Source: Leptospirales bacterium
Lineage (GTDB): Bacteria; Spirochaetota; Leptospiria; Leptospirales; Leptonemataceae
Length of the DNA: 64,000 nt
Reading direction: 5' to 3'
NCBI GenBank assembly: GCA_019694655.1
Contig: JAIBBN010000012.1
Location: 1 to 64,000 of the forward strand
Positions 20,036 to 28,834 of this stretch are shown here, piece by piece. The position numbers were made by a program, and so were the translations under genes. Numbering within the stretch: the first letter of the stretch is position 1; every line of letters starts with the position of its first letter. Below the pieces are notes generated by a model that had not been told where the DNA came from, made no database searches, and worked only from the letters and a program-made list of their open reading frames with translations.

Positions 20036-20735
20036 ATTTCAAAAAAAGTTCGTGCAGTTCGCGGACGCTCAATTGACCGGGCGCATTGGGATGGTCGAGG
20101 TATCCGTAGCTGATCAGACTGCCAAAAAACGGAGCAGCGACGCGCGATAGCAAGCCGGCCTCGCCCATCGCAATCATGACCAGTCCGCGTTCTTTATGTT
20201 TTCCACAGTAGTTCAGGAGCCGCTCCAGTTCCTCGATGTTGCGTGCGCGCACTGCGATCTTGACGATTGCAGCCTGCAGGCGGTCCGCTTCCAGAAGCGT
20301 CAGATCCAATTGCGCGTCCGTTGGGGCGCTTTGAAAATCGTGCGTGGAAAGTAAGAGCAGCTTGCGTTGGTCATGAGCCAGCGCCGCCAGTTCGTCGCGT
20401 TGCAGAGATTCGAATTCTACATCGATTGCATCGACCAGAGGTGCAAGGCTGTGAAAGGCGGCCAATCGCTGCGAACCATGCCAGGCGTCGCCCTCGCGGA
20501 TGGTGGCCAGCAAACCAAAGGACTGGCGCAGAAGCGGGTCGAGCCTCGCGGTAAATTCCGCCGCGCCATGCGGACCGCCCTGGAAGCTGTCGGCTCTCAG
20601 TTCGAGGAGACTGACCCCCGCCGCACTCAATTGCGACAGCTCCGCAGAGGAAAGCGGTCGTTCAAGGATCGCCGCAATATGCGGGCGCGCTCCCAGCTGC
20701 AGCGGACCAAGGCGAATTTCAGGAGGCACAGTCAT
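20004..20735 (-). CDS. aroD: Type I 3-dehydroquinate dehydratase AroD
   Basis: Third step of the shikimate pathway: 3-dehydroquinate to 3-dehydroshikimate. The 243-residue protein shows the type I catalytic set: LLELRADSF (substrate binding), LLSTHDFQS with the catalytic His, and [11 protein letters not shown] with the Schiff-base Lys. A late [16 protein letters not shown] closes the barrel, matching the family's (Y)GxxxxxSAPGQ motif. The ATG at 20735 lies just after the terminator of the upstream OmpA gene; the longer frame from 20747 would start inside the T-tract and is unlikely. It overlaps the GMC gene end by 32 bases. Confidence 0.92.
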   Translation of the reverse strand: MTVPPEIRLGPLQLGARPHIAAILERPLSSAELSQLSAAGVSLLELRADSFQGGPHGAAEFTARLDPLLRQSFGLLATIREGDAWHGSQRLAAFHSLAPLVDAIDVEFESLQRDELAALAHDQRKLLLLSTHDFQSAPTDAQLDLTLLEADRLQAAIVKIAVRARNIEELERLLNYCGKHKERGLVMIAMGEAGLLSRVAAPFFGSLISYGYLDHPNAPGQLSVRELHELFLKFSPAYRSAYA

Positions 20736-20740
20736 CGCAA

Positions 20741-20773
20741 CAAACAAAAAGGGCGACCCCTGCGGATCGCCCC
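20741..20773 (-). terminator. Intrinsic terminator of the OmpA lipoprotein gene
   Basis: On the minus strand GGGCGA (complement of 20767-20772) and TCGCCC (complement of 20751-20756) form a GC stem followed directly by TTTTTGTTTG. This is a standard Rho-independent terminator about 30 bases after the OmpA stop codon. It insulates the presumably strong lipoprotein gene from aroD. Confidence 0.75.
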
Positions 20774-20804
20774 TTTGCCATTTCGTTATGAAGTCTGACT
20801 TAGA

Positions 20805-21326
20805 TCAGGGCTTCGGAACGATCTGGAAGGTCACACGGCGGTGAACCTGGCTATCGGAAGCAGCTCCCGAAACAGGCTCGTCGTCCGCTACGCCTTTGGC
20901 AATCATCTTGTCGGCTGGAACGCCGGCACGTACCAGTGCAGCCATCACGCCGCGGGCGCGCTGTTCGCTGTACCATTCGTTTCCGCGACGGCCATCGCCG
21001 GGAGCGGTGCGCGGTCCCGTGCTATCGGTGTGGCCAGTTACTTGAAGAACATAGCCATCGCCCACCTGGCTCAGCGCCTGGTTGATCTGGTCTTTAGCGG
21101 TCGTGACCCATGTGTTTACGTCAGATCCGGGTCCGGTGCTCTTGTAGCCGTAGCCAGCCTGATTTGGCGAATAGTTCAGGACGGCCAGAGCGCGGTTGGC
21201 GAGGCCCAGTGCGCCACTGCCCAGGTTGCCGCCGCGTGAAGACGAGCTGTCGCCCGAGGATTGGCAAGCGGTGAACATAGCGCCGAGAGCAACGGCTACG
21301 CTGACAGTAAGTATCAGCTTTTTCAT
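20805..21326 (-). CDS. OmpA-domain outer-membrane lipoprotein, Loa22-like
   Basis: A 173-residue lipoprotein: a MKKLILTVS signal peptide ending in the lipobox F-T-A-C at residues 18-21, a Ser/Gly-rich linker, then an OmpA-like peptidoglycan-binding domain. The domain includes LQVTGHTDSTGP, the NEWYSEQRARGVMAAL helix with the Asp/Arg-type peptidoglycan ligands, and RRVTFQIVP. It should tether the outer membrane to peptidoglycan. Size and layout resemble the Leptospira surface lipoprotein Loa22, though orthology is not proven. A strong AGGAG site lies before the ATG, and a terminator follows the gene, suggesting monocistronic high expression. Confidence 0.88.
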   Translation of the reverse strand: MKKLILTVSVAVALGAMFTACQSSGDSSSSRGGNLGSGALGLANRALAVLNYSPNQAGYGYKSTGPGSDVNTWVTTAKDQINQALSQVGDGYVLQVTGHTDSTGPRTAPGDGRRGNEWYSEQRARGVMAALVRAGVPADKMIAKGVADDEPVSGAASDSQVHRRVTFQIVPKP

Positions 21327-21375
21327 AATTCGGAGGCTCCTAATTTTGACTCAAGTCGTGGAAGTAGCGGGGAAC

Positions 21376-21454
21376 GGACCAACAAATCCAGGGTATTTCC
21401 GGTTGCTCTGGACCAAGCTCCTCGCCTGCAGGCAGCTATATTGGGACGGACCAA
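21376..21454 (-). promoter_or_regulatory. Triple GGACCAA repeat upstream of the OmpA lipoprotein gene
   Basis: The heptamer GGACCAA occurs three times in the same orientation at 21376-21382, 21410-21416 and 21448-21454, with start-to-start spacings of 34 and 38 bases. Two copies share the longer core ACGGACCAA. They lie 50-128 bases upstream of the OmpA start on its promoter side. This may be an operator or activator array; chance cannot be excluded. Confidence 0.3.
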
Positions 21455-21548
21455 ATCCGGAAACCCTTTTTTCGCTGCATAGATTCCGGAGCATTTCCCA
21501 TAAAGAAGCGGACCTCCCGGCGCGCTTTGCAGTCCTAGAGCATCGGTC

Positions 21549-22496
21549 ATGATATTGAGCGGGCAATGGGTGGTGGCAGACGAAGATGAGGGTCTGCGTC
21601 TGGATCAGTGGTTGGCATCATGCCTGGGCGACCGAAGCAGTCGCAGCCAGATCCAACGCTGCATCGACCTCGGTCTGGTCAGCGGACCCGGAGAAGTCAA
21701 AGCCAGCAGGCAGGTTCGCGCCGGGGAATGCTATGAGCTTGCCAGCGCCCCGCCGGCCATCAGCGAACTGCAGGCCGTGGACCTTGGCCTGCAGTTTGTC
21801 TACGAAGACCCTTACCTGGCAGTCCTGCATAAGCCGCCGGGGATTGCTGTGCATCCAGGACCCGGCGATTCGCGCCCCAGTATCGTCCATGGCCTGCTTC
21901 ACGTCTGGAAGGAACGCTGGAGCGCTGCCTTTGCCGATGCCCCGGAACTTGCGTCGCGCCCGGGCGTTGTGCATCGCCTGGATCGAGACACCGAAGGCTT
22001 GCTGGCCGTGGCCCGCGATCCGGTCACACATCGGAAAATGTCGCGCCTCTTTGCCGAGCGGCAAGTGCAGAAAATCTATTTTGCCTGGCTGCTTGCTGCG
22101 CCGCAACCCTCAGCGGGTCGCATCGAACTGGCCCTCTCTCGTCGAGCTCATGATCGCCGCGGGATGCGCGTCGATCCGGCGGGAAGGCTGGCCATAACCG
22201 AATACAGGGTCCGCGATACAATCGCTTCCCGCCACGGACGAAAGTATTCAGCAGTCGACCTTTCCATTTTGACTGGCCGGACGCATCAGATTCGAGTTCA
22301 TTTAGCGCACCTGGGCGCGCCGGTGGTTGGCGACCCGATCTACTCGCGCTCGGCGGCGCAGTACGAGCGTTTTGGCATGCTGCTCTTGGCTCGCAAGCTG
22401 GCCTTTGAACATCCGCACACCGGCGAGATGCTGCAATTTGAGCTCGCTTTGCCCGAGCGTTTTCTCGAATTCAACCGTAAGGCCGAATATCTCTGA
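21549..22496 (+). CDS. rluD: RluD-type 23S rRNA pseudouridine synthase
   Basis: A 315-residue pseudouridine synthase. Residues about 13-70 form an S4 RNA-binding domain (LRLDQWLASCL), followed by the RluA/RluD catalytic domain. The catalytic Asp lies in HRLDRDTEGLL; other landmarks are LHKPPGIAVHPG, LTGRTHQIRVHLAHLG and the closing LARKLAFEHP. It most likely modifies helix 69 of 23S rRNA, as RluD does, but RluA-family members are hard to separate by eye. The upstream region is shared with the divergent OmpA gene. Confidence 0.9.
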   Translation: MILSGQWVVADEDEGLRLDQWLASCLGDRSSRSQIQRCIDLGLVSGPGEVKASRQVRAGECYELASAPPAISELQAVDLGLQFVYEDPYLAVLHKPPGIAVHPGPGDSRPSIVHGLLHVWKERWSAAFADAPELASRPGVVHRLDRDTEGLLAVARDPVTHRKMSRLFAERQVQKIYFAWLLAAPQPSAGRIELALSRRAHDRRGMRVDPAGRLAITEYRVRDTIASRHGRKYSAVDLSILTGRTHQIRVHLAHLGAPVVGDPIYSRSAAQYERFGMLLLARKLAFEHPHTGEMLQFELALPERFLEFNRKAEYL

Positions 22497-22527
22497 GGTT
22501 TCTGTGAAGGTTTGTAGCTACTCAGCA

Positions 22528-23671
22528 ATGCGCGGCCGATTGCCGGCCGCTTTTTCCCGAGTATCACTGTTCCTTTGCATAACCGCCCTATTTTTTAACA
22601 CATTTTGCAACAGTATCGATTCGTCCTGCAGCAACGCCGATGGCAGCTGCCAGTCTTTGCTGATGGCTTTGAGTTTGCAGCGTTGGCCGACTTGTACTCA
22701 AGAAAGCAATCTTCCCTACCCGCTGCAATTGCAGGGTGTCCTATCGGTGGCGGCAGGCGCGCAGGGCATGATTGGCAGTGTCGACGGCATTGGGGCCGCT
22801 GCTCGGTTTGGACAACCGCGCGGGCTGGTCAGCGATTGTGAATACGTATATATCTTTGATCAGGGGAACCATAACATTCGGCGCATGGACCTGCGTACTG
22901 CTGAGGTCATCACCCTGGCCGGACTGGCCGGTTCGCCAGGCTCGGCCGATGGTTCCGGATCGGTAGCCCGCTTCCAGGGGCTGCGTTCAGGCGTTCCCTT
23001 AGGGGCATTCATTTACGTGGCGGACAGCAACAACCAGCTGATTCGGCGCGTGAACAAGTATACCGGAGATACAATCACCGTAGCAGGACAGGCCGGCGTA
23101 GCGGGCTCGGCGGATGGCGTCGGCACGGCAGCGACCTTTGCGGCGCCTTCGGCCATTGCTCGCATTGGCGACTCCCTCTACGTGGGAGAGAGCACCAATG
23201 CGACGCATTCGCTTGAGCGATTACACAGTTACCACGCTGGCAGGTCAGACGGGGCTCGCTGGAACAACGGATGGAATCGGCCAGGCGGCAACGCTGCCGG
23301 CCATAATCGGAATGGGATACGACTTTCGTTACCTGTATCTGCCCGACTCTGGCTCTCAGGTGATTCGACGCGTGGATGTCGTGACGGCGCGCGTGGATAC
23401 GATTGCCGGCCAGCTGGCAACGACCGGCGCCAATGATGGGCCAGCCTCATCAGCAACCTTCAACAGTCCGCGCGGTGCGGCATCGGATGGTGTGAACGTT
23501 TACATTGGCGCTTACAACAACAATCGCATCCGGGTGATCAACACACTGACCTGGCAGGTAAGTTCGCTGGCGACATTTCCCGCTGCAGCGCTGGAGGGAA
23601 ATCTGGCCATCATTCAAAATGCTATTTTTGCGGCTGATTTTAGCGGGGCCACCATCAAGCGGATCGATTGA
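22528..23671 (+). pseudogene. NHL-repeat putative lipoprotein with a frameshift
   Basis: The N-terminus (MRGRLPAAFSR, then a hydrophobic core and FFNTFCNS) looks like a loose spirochaetal lipoprotein signal. About five NHL beta-propeller blades follow, each with the pattern DGxGxxAxF...YVaDxxNxxIRRV...TlAG. The reading frame breaks near 23197-23205: frame 1 runs through YVGESTN and the next frame resumes at RRIRLSDY exactly where the blade should continue. Either one extra base or two missing bases would explain this. It may be a recent mutation or a sequencing error. A GTG at 22504 is an alternative start. The intact protein would be about 380 residues. Confidence 0.75.
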
Positions 23672-23694
23672 GCCATTTGTGTGGCGGCGCCCTT

Positions 23695-23720
23695 CGGCTG
23701 TGGCAAAAATACCACAGCCG
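23695..23720 (+). other. Perfect 9-bp hairpin after the NHL gene
   Basis: CGGCTGTGG (23695-23703) pairs perfectly with CCACAGCCG (23712-23720) around an A-rich 8-base loop, 24 bases past the NHL stop codon. No T-tract follows, but location and strength suggest a role as a weak terminator or RNA 3'-end stabiliser between this gene and lpxC. A further CCACAG follows at about 23731. Confidence 0.45.
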
Positions 23721-23905
23721 TTGCAGGTATACCACAGGGCTTCCGGGCCTGGATCCTGGCCGGCGTCGCCGCGTCGCATTTGGCAATTGTCGTAGAATTG
23801 CCTGAATGGGGCTATCGGGGCCAGTTTCGGGGCCGCGGCGATTATTGTACGCTGGCAGCCGCCCTGGCACAACCTTTGCTCTGATAGCCTGCAAGGCACC
23901 CGGCC

Positions 23906-24829
23906 ATGGAGACTATGAGCGACCTATCAATGCTTCTTGAGCGGCAGGCGGCAGGCCAGACGAAGGCTGTTTGCCGCCGGCGCACACTCGCGCATACTAT
24001 CGATCTGAGCGGCGTTGGCTTGCACTCTGGAGAGATCGTGCATCTGCGTTGTGAACCGGCGCCTGCCGGCAGCGGTCTGGTATTCCGGCACAATAAGGCC
24101 AGCAACGGTGAAATTCCCGTATCGCCCTTCCACGTTGCAGAAACAGTCAATGCCGTCACTCTGGCCAATCGCAGCTGGCGCGTGCAGACTGTGGAGCATC
24201 TGCTGGCCGCACTGGCGGCGCTGCGCATTACGGACCTCTACCTCTTTCTTGATGCGCAGGAAATTCCAATCATGGATGGTTCGGCAGCGGAATTTTATGC
24301 CGCCTTTGCCAGCGCCGGGATCGTTGAGCTGGACGAGGAGTTGAGTCCCATCCAGTTGAAAAACCCGGCCTGGGTGGTCGATGGCAACAAATACCTGGTA
24401 GCATTGCCGCACGATGGCCTGCGCATCAGTTACACCATCGATTTCAATCATCCTGACTTGCGCGGCCAATCGATGACAATGGATCTGGACGACGAGACAA
24501 TTGCCCGCGAAATCCTGCCGGCGCGCACTTTTGGCTTTTTGCGTGATGTCGAGGCGCTGAAGGCCAGGGGCCTCATCAAAGGCGCATCCGCGGAAAACGC
24601 CGTCGTGCTTACCGATGATGGCTACCTGAATGAGCGTCGTTTCCCGGAAGAATGCGTACGCCACAAAGCCCTGGATCTGATTGGCGATCTATACCTGCTG
24701 GCCCGGCCGGTGGAGGCGCATTTCATAGCCCATCGCGCCGGTCATGCTATGGATGTTGCGCTGGCCCGTAAAATCCAGATGCAAGCGGCCATGGACGAGT
24801 TGGGCCGTCGTAAACTCGAGCGCCGCTAG
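23906..24829 (+). CDS. lpxC: UDP-3-O-acyl-N-acetylglucosamine deacetylase LpxC
   Basis: Committed step of lipid A synthesis: zinc-dependent deacetylation of UDP-3-O-acyl-GlcNAc, in the cytoplasm. At 307 residues it has normal length. The zinc ligands are His98 (TVEHLLAAL) and the His and Asp of VRHKALDLIGD; the catalytic His is in AHRAGH. GVGLHSGE and the IMDGSA substrate loop are also present. The start may be the ATG at 23906 or at 23915. Its presence shows the host makes lipopolysaccharide, which fits Leptospirales and excludes Borrelia and Treponema. Confidence 0.96.
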   Translation: METMSDLSMLLERQAAGQTKAVCRRRTLAHTIDLSGVGLHSGEIVHLRCEPAPAGSGLVFRHNKASNGEIPVSPFHVAETVNAVTLANRSWRVQTVEHLLAALAALRITDLYLFLDAQEIPIMDGSAAEFYAAFASAGIVELDEELSPIQLKNPAWVVDGNKYLVALPHDGLRISYTIDFNHPDLRGQSMTMDLDDETIAREILPARTFGFLRDVEALKARGLIKGASAENAVVLTDDGYLNERRFPEECVRHKALDLIGDLYLLARPVEAHFIAHRAGHAMDVALARKIQMQAAMDELGRRKLERR

Positions 24830-24936
24830 TGCGGCGTAGATCCCTTACATTGCACTGCACCATAAGTCGCGGCTGCGTCCCAGAGCTGCGCCAAATAATT
24901 TCCAATTGACGCGGCCCCCGCTCCGATGATCAAAAA

Positions 24937-24973
24937 GGCGTCCGGGGAAAGCTAAGCCCGGACATACTTCGCC
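24937..24973 (+). promoter_or_regulatory. Structured leader upstream of the SpoIIE operon
   Basis: GTCCGGG (24940-24946) and CCCGGAC (24957-24963) form a perfect 7-bp stem around GAAAGCTAAG. An outer GGCG (24937-24940) could pair with CGCC (24970-24973) across a 7-base bulge. The element ends about 30 bases before the GTG start at 25004, which itself has a strong GGAAGGGGG ribosome-binding site. It could be a regulatory leader RNA; I could not match it to a known riboswitch core. Confidence 0.35.
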
Positions 24974-25003
24974 GGCGGTCGAGTCGCCCGGGAAGGGGGT
25001 CCC

Positions 25004-28000
25004 GTGGATTTTCTCAACCAGTTCTTCTATGGCCTGAACATCTACTTCAACTTCTATGCCTTCGCAAACTTGCTGGCGGGCATCTTCACGCTCCTTGTTG
25101 CCGTCTTCTTACTGACGCTCAAGCATCGTTCGAAGAGCACCACGGCCCTCGGTCTGGTGTTTGCCACCCTGACGCCCTTCAATTTCATCTACTTTCTGGC
25201 GCACGCCTACTACGGACCGCTGGCCAGCTACCATCGCTGGTTCACTGTCGGCTTGATTCTGGCGCCCGCCATCCACATGGCGCAGTGGGCCTACAAGTTT
25301 CCGGAAAACACTCATCCGCGCGCGGCCCGACTTACGTGGGTGCTGCAGTACCTTGTATCGATCACTTTCACTGTCGCCTTCATAGTGATTACCCTCCGCT
25401 CCCATCAGGTTTTCATCCTGAACGGTCAGTTGTGGGATTTTGACGCCGACCTCTTCAGCAAGATCTTTGGCGCAGTAATCATGCTCTTCTTCTTTTACGC
25501 CATCGGCGTTGGCGCCTGGAAGAGCATTAAGACCAAGGGCAAGGATCGCTGGACCATCGCCTTTATCATGGGCAGCATCTTCGTCGCCTTCTTCATCCCG
25601 GCGCTTTTCAATGTGGCTCAGCGCGACGGTCGCATTACCCGCGACACCTTCGTGATTACCTTCACGCTGGCGACGGTCCTCGGTTATTTCGGCATGCTGG
25701 TGCTCTACATCAACCGCACCAAGGATCGCACCTCTTTCATGGCCAAGATCCTTGGCGTTTCGCTGGTTACCTTTCTGTTGATGATGCAGGGCATCAGCTT
25801 TTTTACGCTGCGCGACCGCGAGGAGGAGTATGACTCCTTGCGCATTCAATACGCCGAACGCGCTCTGGAAGGCGGCGAACGTCACGATGATATTCGCTAT
25901 ATTGTGCGTTACAATCCAGGCGATGACAGCATCGCGCCTGCTTTCATGCCGACGCCAGCCGAGGTCGACTTCGAGGGGCACAAAGAGGATCTGGCCAATG
26001 CCATGATCTATGGCCAATTGCGCGCCCTCGATGACGTAAATTTTCGCGAATCAGCGTTGTCCTTGATTGGTCAGACGCGGCAGCCGTTTTTCAGCGGTTA
26101 TCGCGACTTGATCAAGCGCTTTATCGACAGCTCAAATCTAGAAGACGATCAACTGCGCGAAGCATTGTTCGCATTTCTGGCAAAAATCCGCACCGACACG
26201 CAGGTCGCCTCCAACAAAGTACATGCGATGAAGGAGGAGAAGTTTCGAGAGGAACTTCTGGCTTACATTGCCAAGACCGAGGATCGCCTGCAGCCGATAC
26301 AGCTGGCAATGGAAGCCTACCTGACGGCGCACCCGGATCTGCAGGGCGCCGAACTGAAGCGGGATATCATGCGTTTTCTGGCGCCCTTTGAAAAAGAGGA
26401 AACGCGCCACTTTCGGCGTATCATGGGCGAAAACAAGGATCATTACCGCCACTACACTGGGTTTGTTGTTGTCGATGAAAAGCAGAATGTCGCCTACGAG
26501 GTGGGCTTTGATTACCTGACTTACCGACGCTATATGTCGCCGGCGGCGCTGCAGCAGATCCTGATTCTTCTGATTGTGCTGGTTGTTCTACTGTATGCTT
26601 TTCCGCGCTTCTTTTCCGGAAGCTTGATCACGCCGCTGAATGAACTGGTGGGAGGCGTTACCCAGGTGAACGGCGGCGACCTGACGACCAAGGTGCCGGT
26701 CCATGTGCACGACGAAATTGGCTTTTTGGCATCCTCCTTCAACTCCATGGTGGTGTCCATTCGCGACGCCCAGGAGAAACTGCAGGACTACGCCAACAAT
26801 CTGGAAGAAAAGGTCAAGGAGCGTACCGCCGAACTCAAGCAAACGCTTGATGAAGTTCGGGCCTTGAAAACGCAGCAGGATGGCGACTACTTTCTGACTT
26901 CGCTATTGCAGAAGCCGCTCAACTACAATGCTAACAAGTCGAAGCTGATATCAACAGCATTCTATCTGGAACAAAAGAAGAAATTCGAGTTCCGCACGAA
27001 GAAGGCCGACCTTGGCGGCGATATCTGTCTGACCGGCAACCTGCGCCTGGGCACGCCGGAGAAACACAAACGTTACATCGTAGCGCTCAATGGCGATGCC
27101 ATGGGCAAATCGATGCAGGGCGCCGGCGGCTCCCTGGTCATGGGCGTGGTCATGAATACAATCATGGCCCGTTCTGCTAAGAACAACCGCATCATGAATA
27201 CAACGCCCGAGCGCTGGCTGACCGACGTCTACGAAGAGATCCACGGCGTTTTTATGGCCTTCAATGGCTCCATGGTCATCTCCTGCGTGCTGGCTGCTAT
27301 TGACGAGCAGAGCGGCGAGATGTTTTACTTCAACGCCGAGCATCCGCACACTGTACTGTATCGCAACGGGCGCGCTTCCTTCATCGAAGAGGAGCTGCAA
27401 TTGCGCAAGTTGGGCCTCGAGTCCGAAATCCCCTTCAAAGTTCAGTTCTTTCAGCTGCAGCGCGGCGACGTGGTTATCATGGGCTCTGACGGCCGCGACG
27501 ACCTTGATCTTACGCCGGGCGAAGTGGTTCGCACGATCAACGAAGACGAATACCTGTTCTTGCGGCGAGTGGAAGAAGGCGATGGCGACATTCATCGCAT
27601 GGTCGATGCAATCAAGAGTTACGGCGAGCTGACCGACGACCTGTCCTTCGTCCGTATTGGCTTTCACGAGCAGACGGCCGATCTACGGTCAAGCGAGAGT
27701 GTCGTAGAGCCGGAGCGCGTGATCATTGACATCGATATCCATGACGAACTGGAGTCGATGCATGATAAGGCCCTGGAGGGAGCGGACCTTGAATTCGAGG
27801 ATCTGTTCAGCAAAGGTCGCAGCCTGGCGCGCGACGGCAAGTTGGAGGAGGCGCTGCAGTACCTGAATCGCGCCTATACTTTGCGCGCCGATGTGCCCGC
27901 ATTGAATAAAATCATGGGCGTTCTGACCTTCAAGGAACGGGATTACAATCGCGCCGTGGAGATCCTGAGCAGCTACCTGGAGCATGATCCTGGCCTGACT

Positions 28001-28237
28001 GATTTCTGGCTCTATCTATCGATTTCCAACAAGCGTATTGGCGAATACCATCAGGCTCTGGAGGCGGCGCAGAAGGTTTACAATATGAGTCCGGATCGCG
28101 TGGTGAACCTGATCAACCTGGCGGACATCCACCACAAGCTTGGAAATTATGACCGCGCTCGCGAATACATTGAACGTGCGCTGGATATCGATCCGCAGAA
28201 TCGACATGCGCGCCAGCTACAGGCCAGCCTGAGCTGA
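25004..28237 (+). CDS. Membrane sensor SpoIIE-type phosphatase with HAMP and TPR domains (1077 aa)
   Basis: Domain order: seven or eight N-terminal hydrophobic helices (about 15-270), a large charged extracytoplasmic region (about 270-510), another transmembrane helix (about 512-532), HAMP (537-590), a coiled coil (590-630), a SpoIIE/PP2C phosphatase domain (650-895) and C-terminal TPRs (920-1075). Phosphatase metal motifs are KADLGGD, NGDAMGKSM, MGSDGRDD and LTDDLSF. It probably dephosphorylates a STAS-type anti-sigma antagonist in response to an external signal. GTG start with a very strong ribosome site. The next gene (HAMP-only) follows after 13 bases. Confidence 0.9.
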   Translation: MDFLNQFFYGLNIYFNFYAFANLLAGIFTLLVAVFLLTLKHRSKSTTALGLVFATLTPFNFIYFLAHAYYGPLASYHRWFTVGLILAPAIHMAQWAYKFPENTHPRAARLTWVLQYLVSITFTVAFIVITLRSHQVFILNGQLWDFDADLFSKIFGAVIMLFFFYAIGVGAWKSIKTKGKDRWTIAFIMGSIFVAFFIPALFNVAQRDGRITRDTFVITFTLATVLGYFGMLVLYINRTKDRTSFMAKILGVSLVTFLLMMQGISFFTLRDREEEYDSLRIQYAERALEGGERHDDIRYIVRYNPGDDSIAPAFMPTPAEVDFEGHKEDLANAMIYGQLRALDDVNFRESALSLIGQTRQPFFSGYRDLIKRFIDSSNLEDDQLREALFAFLAKIRTDTQVASNKVHAMKEEKFREELLAYIAKTEDRLQPIQLAMEAYLTAHPDLQGAELKRDIMRFLAPFEKEETRHFRRIMGENKDHYRHYTGFVVVDEKQNVAYEVGFDYLTYRRYMSPAALQQILILLIVLVVLLYAFPRFFSGSLITPLNELVGGVTQVNGGDLTTKVPVHVHDEIGFLASSFNSMVVSIRDAQEKLQDYANNLEEKVKERTAELKQTLDEVRALKTQQDGDYFLTSLLQKPLNYNANKSKLISTAFYLEQKKKFEFRTKKADLGGDICLTGNLRLGTPEKHKRYIVALNGDAMGKSMQGAGGSLVMGVVMNTIMARSAKNNRIMNTTPERWLTDVYEEIHGVFMAFNGSMVISCVLAAIDEQSGEMFYFNAEHPHTVLYRNGRASFIEEELQLRKLGLESEIPFKVQFFQLQRGDVVIMGSDGRDDLDLTPGEVVRTINEDEYLFLRRVEEGDGDIHRMVDAIKSYGELTDDLSFVRIGFHEQTADLRSSESVVEPERVIIDIDIHDELESMHDKALEGADLEFEDLFSKGRSLARDGKLEEALQYLNRAYTLRADVPALNKIMGVLTFKERDYNRAVEILSSYLEHDPGLTDFWLYLSISNKRIGEYHQALEAAQKVYNMSPDRVVNLINLADIHHKLGNYDRAREYIERALDIDPQNRHARQLQASLS

Positions 28238-28250
28238 TTTGGGAGGAAGC

Positions 28251-28814
28251 TTGAGTCAGAGCGAATCGCAAAGTCGTCGTAAAAATCCGCGCAGCTTCCA
28301 GCTGGTCGATCGCGGCTTCCAGTTTCGCATGGTCTGGCGTGCGACTTTGCCCTTTCTATTCTCCCTGGGCTTTGCGGCCATTGTTGTTCTCTGGTTCAGC
28401 GATCACGACGAGCCAGTTTCTCCACGCAGCCTGCGCTGGATGGCGCTGCTCGGACTGGCTTTGATTGGCCTGGCCGCCTTTGCCGGCGGCGTATGGAGCA
28501 TGCTGCTCTACTCTTCGCGGGTCGCGGGGCCCCTGCGCAGCCTGGACCGAGCGCTGGCGCGCCTGGAGGCGGGAGATCTGACGGCGCGATTTCAGGTACG
28601 ACAGAAAGACGAACTCCGTCAGCATGCCGAGCGGATGAATCGTTCCTTGCTTTCCATGCAGGAGCGGGTGCGACGTGTGCGTCAATTCTGCCGCTATGCA
28701 CGCGGCGTACTTGAGGAAATGAGCGCAAAAGGCGGCAAGGACGAACGACTGGAAAAGATGCTCGATCTGGTAAGCGCCATCGAAGCATCAGTGGGCGATT
28801 TCAAACTGGAGTAG
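28251..28814 (+). CDS. HAMP-domain membrane protein without an output domain (187 aa)
   Basis: The TTG at 28251 is chosen because GGGAGGA sits just before it. The protein has a basic N-terminus, two transmembrane helices (about 33-50 and 66-90), a HAMP domain (about 93-145: RVAGPLRSLDRAL, LEAGDLTARFQVR, DELRQHAERMN) and a short coiled coil. It then stops, with no kinase, cyclase or phosphatase domain. It lies 13 bases after the SpoIIE phosphatase gene. It may pair with the HAMP of that phosphatase as a signalling partner; this is inference. Confidence 0.8.
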   Translation: MSQSESQSRRKNPRSFQLVDRGFQFRMVWRATLPFLFSLGFAAIVVLWFSDHDEPVSPRSLRWMALLGLALIGLAAFAGGVWSMLLYSSRVAGPLRSLDRALARLEAGDLTARFQVRQKDELRQHAERMNRSLLSMQERVRRVRQFCRYARGVLEEMSAKGGKDERLEKMLDLVSAIEASVGDFKLE

Positions 28815-28834
28815 GCGCGACGCGCGCCCCTGCG

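Noticed and set aside
24906-24934. TTGACG with a 17-base spacer as a promoter
   Set aside because: The matching -10 (ATCAAA) is too poor to call.
24901-25003. Possible c-di-GMP or other known riboswitch before the SpoIIE gene
   Set aside because: The conserved cores of the classes I know are absent; only generic stems are present.
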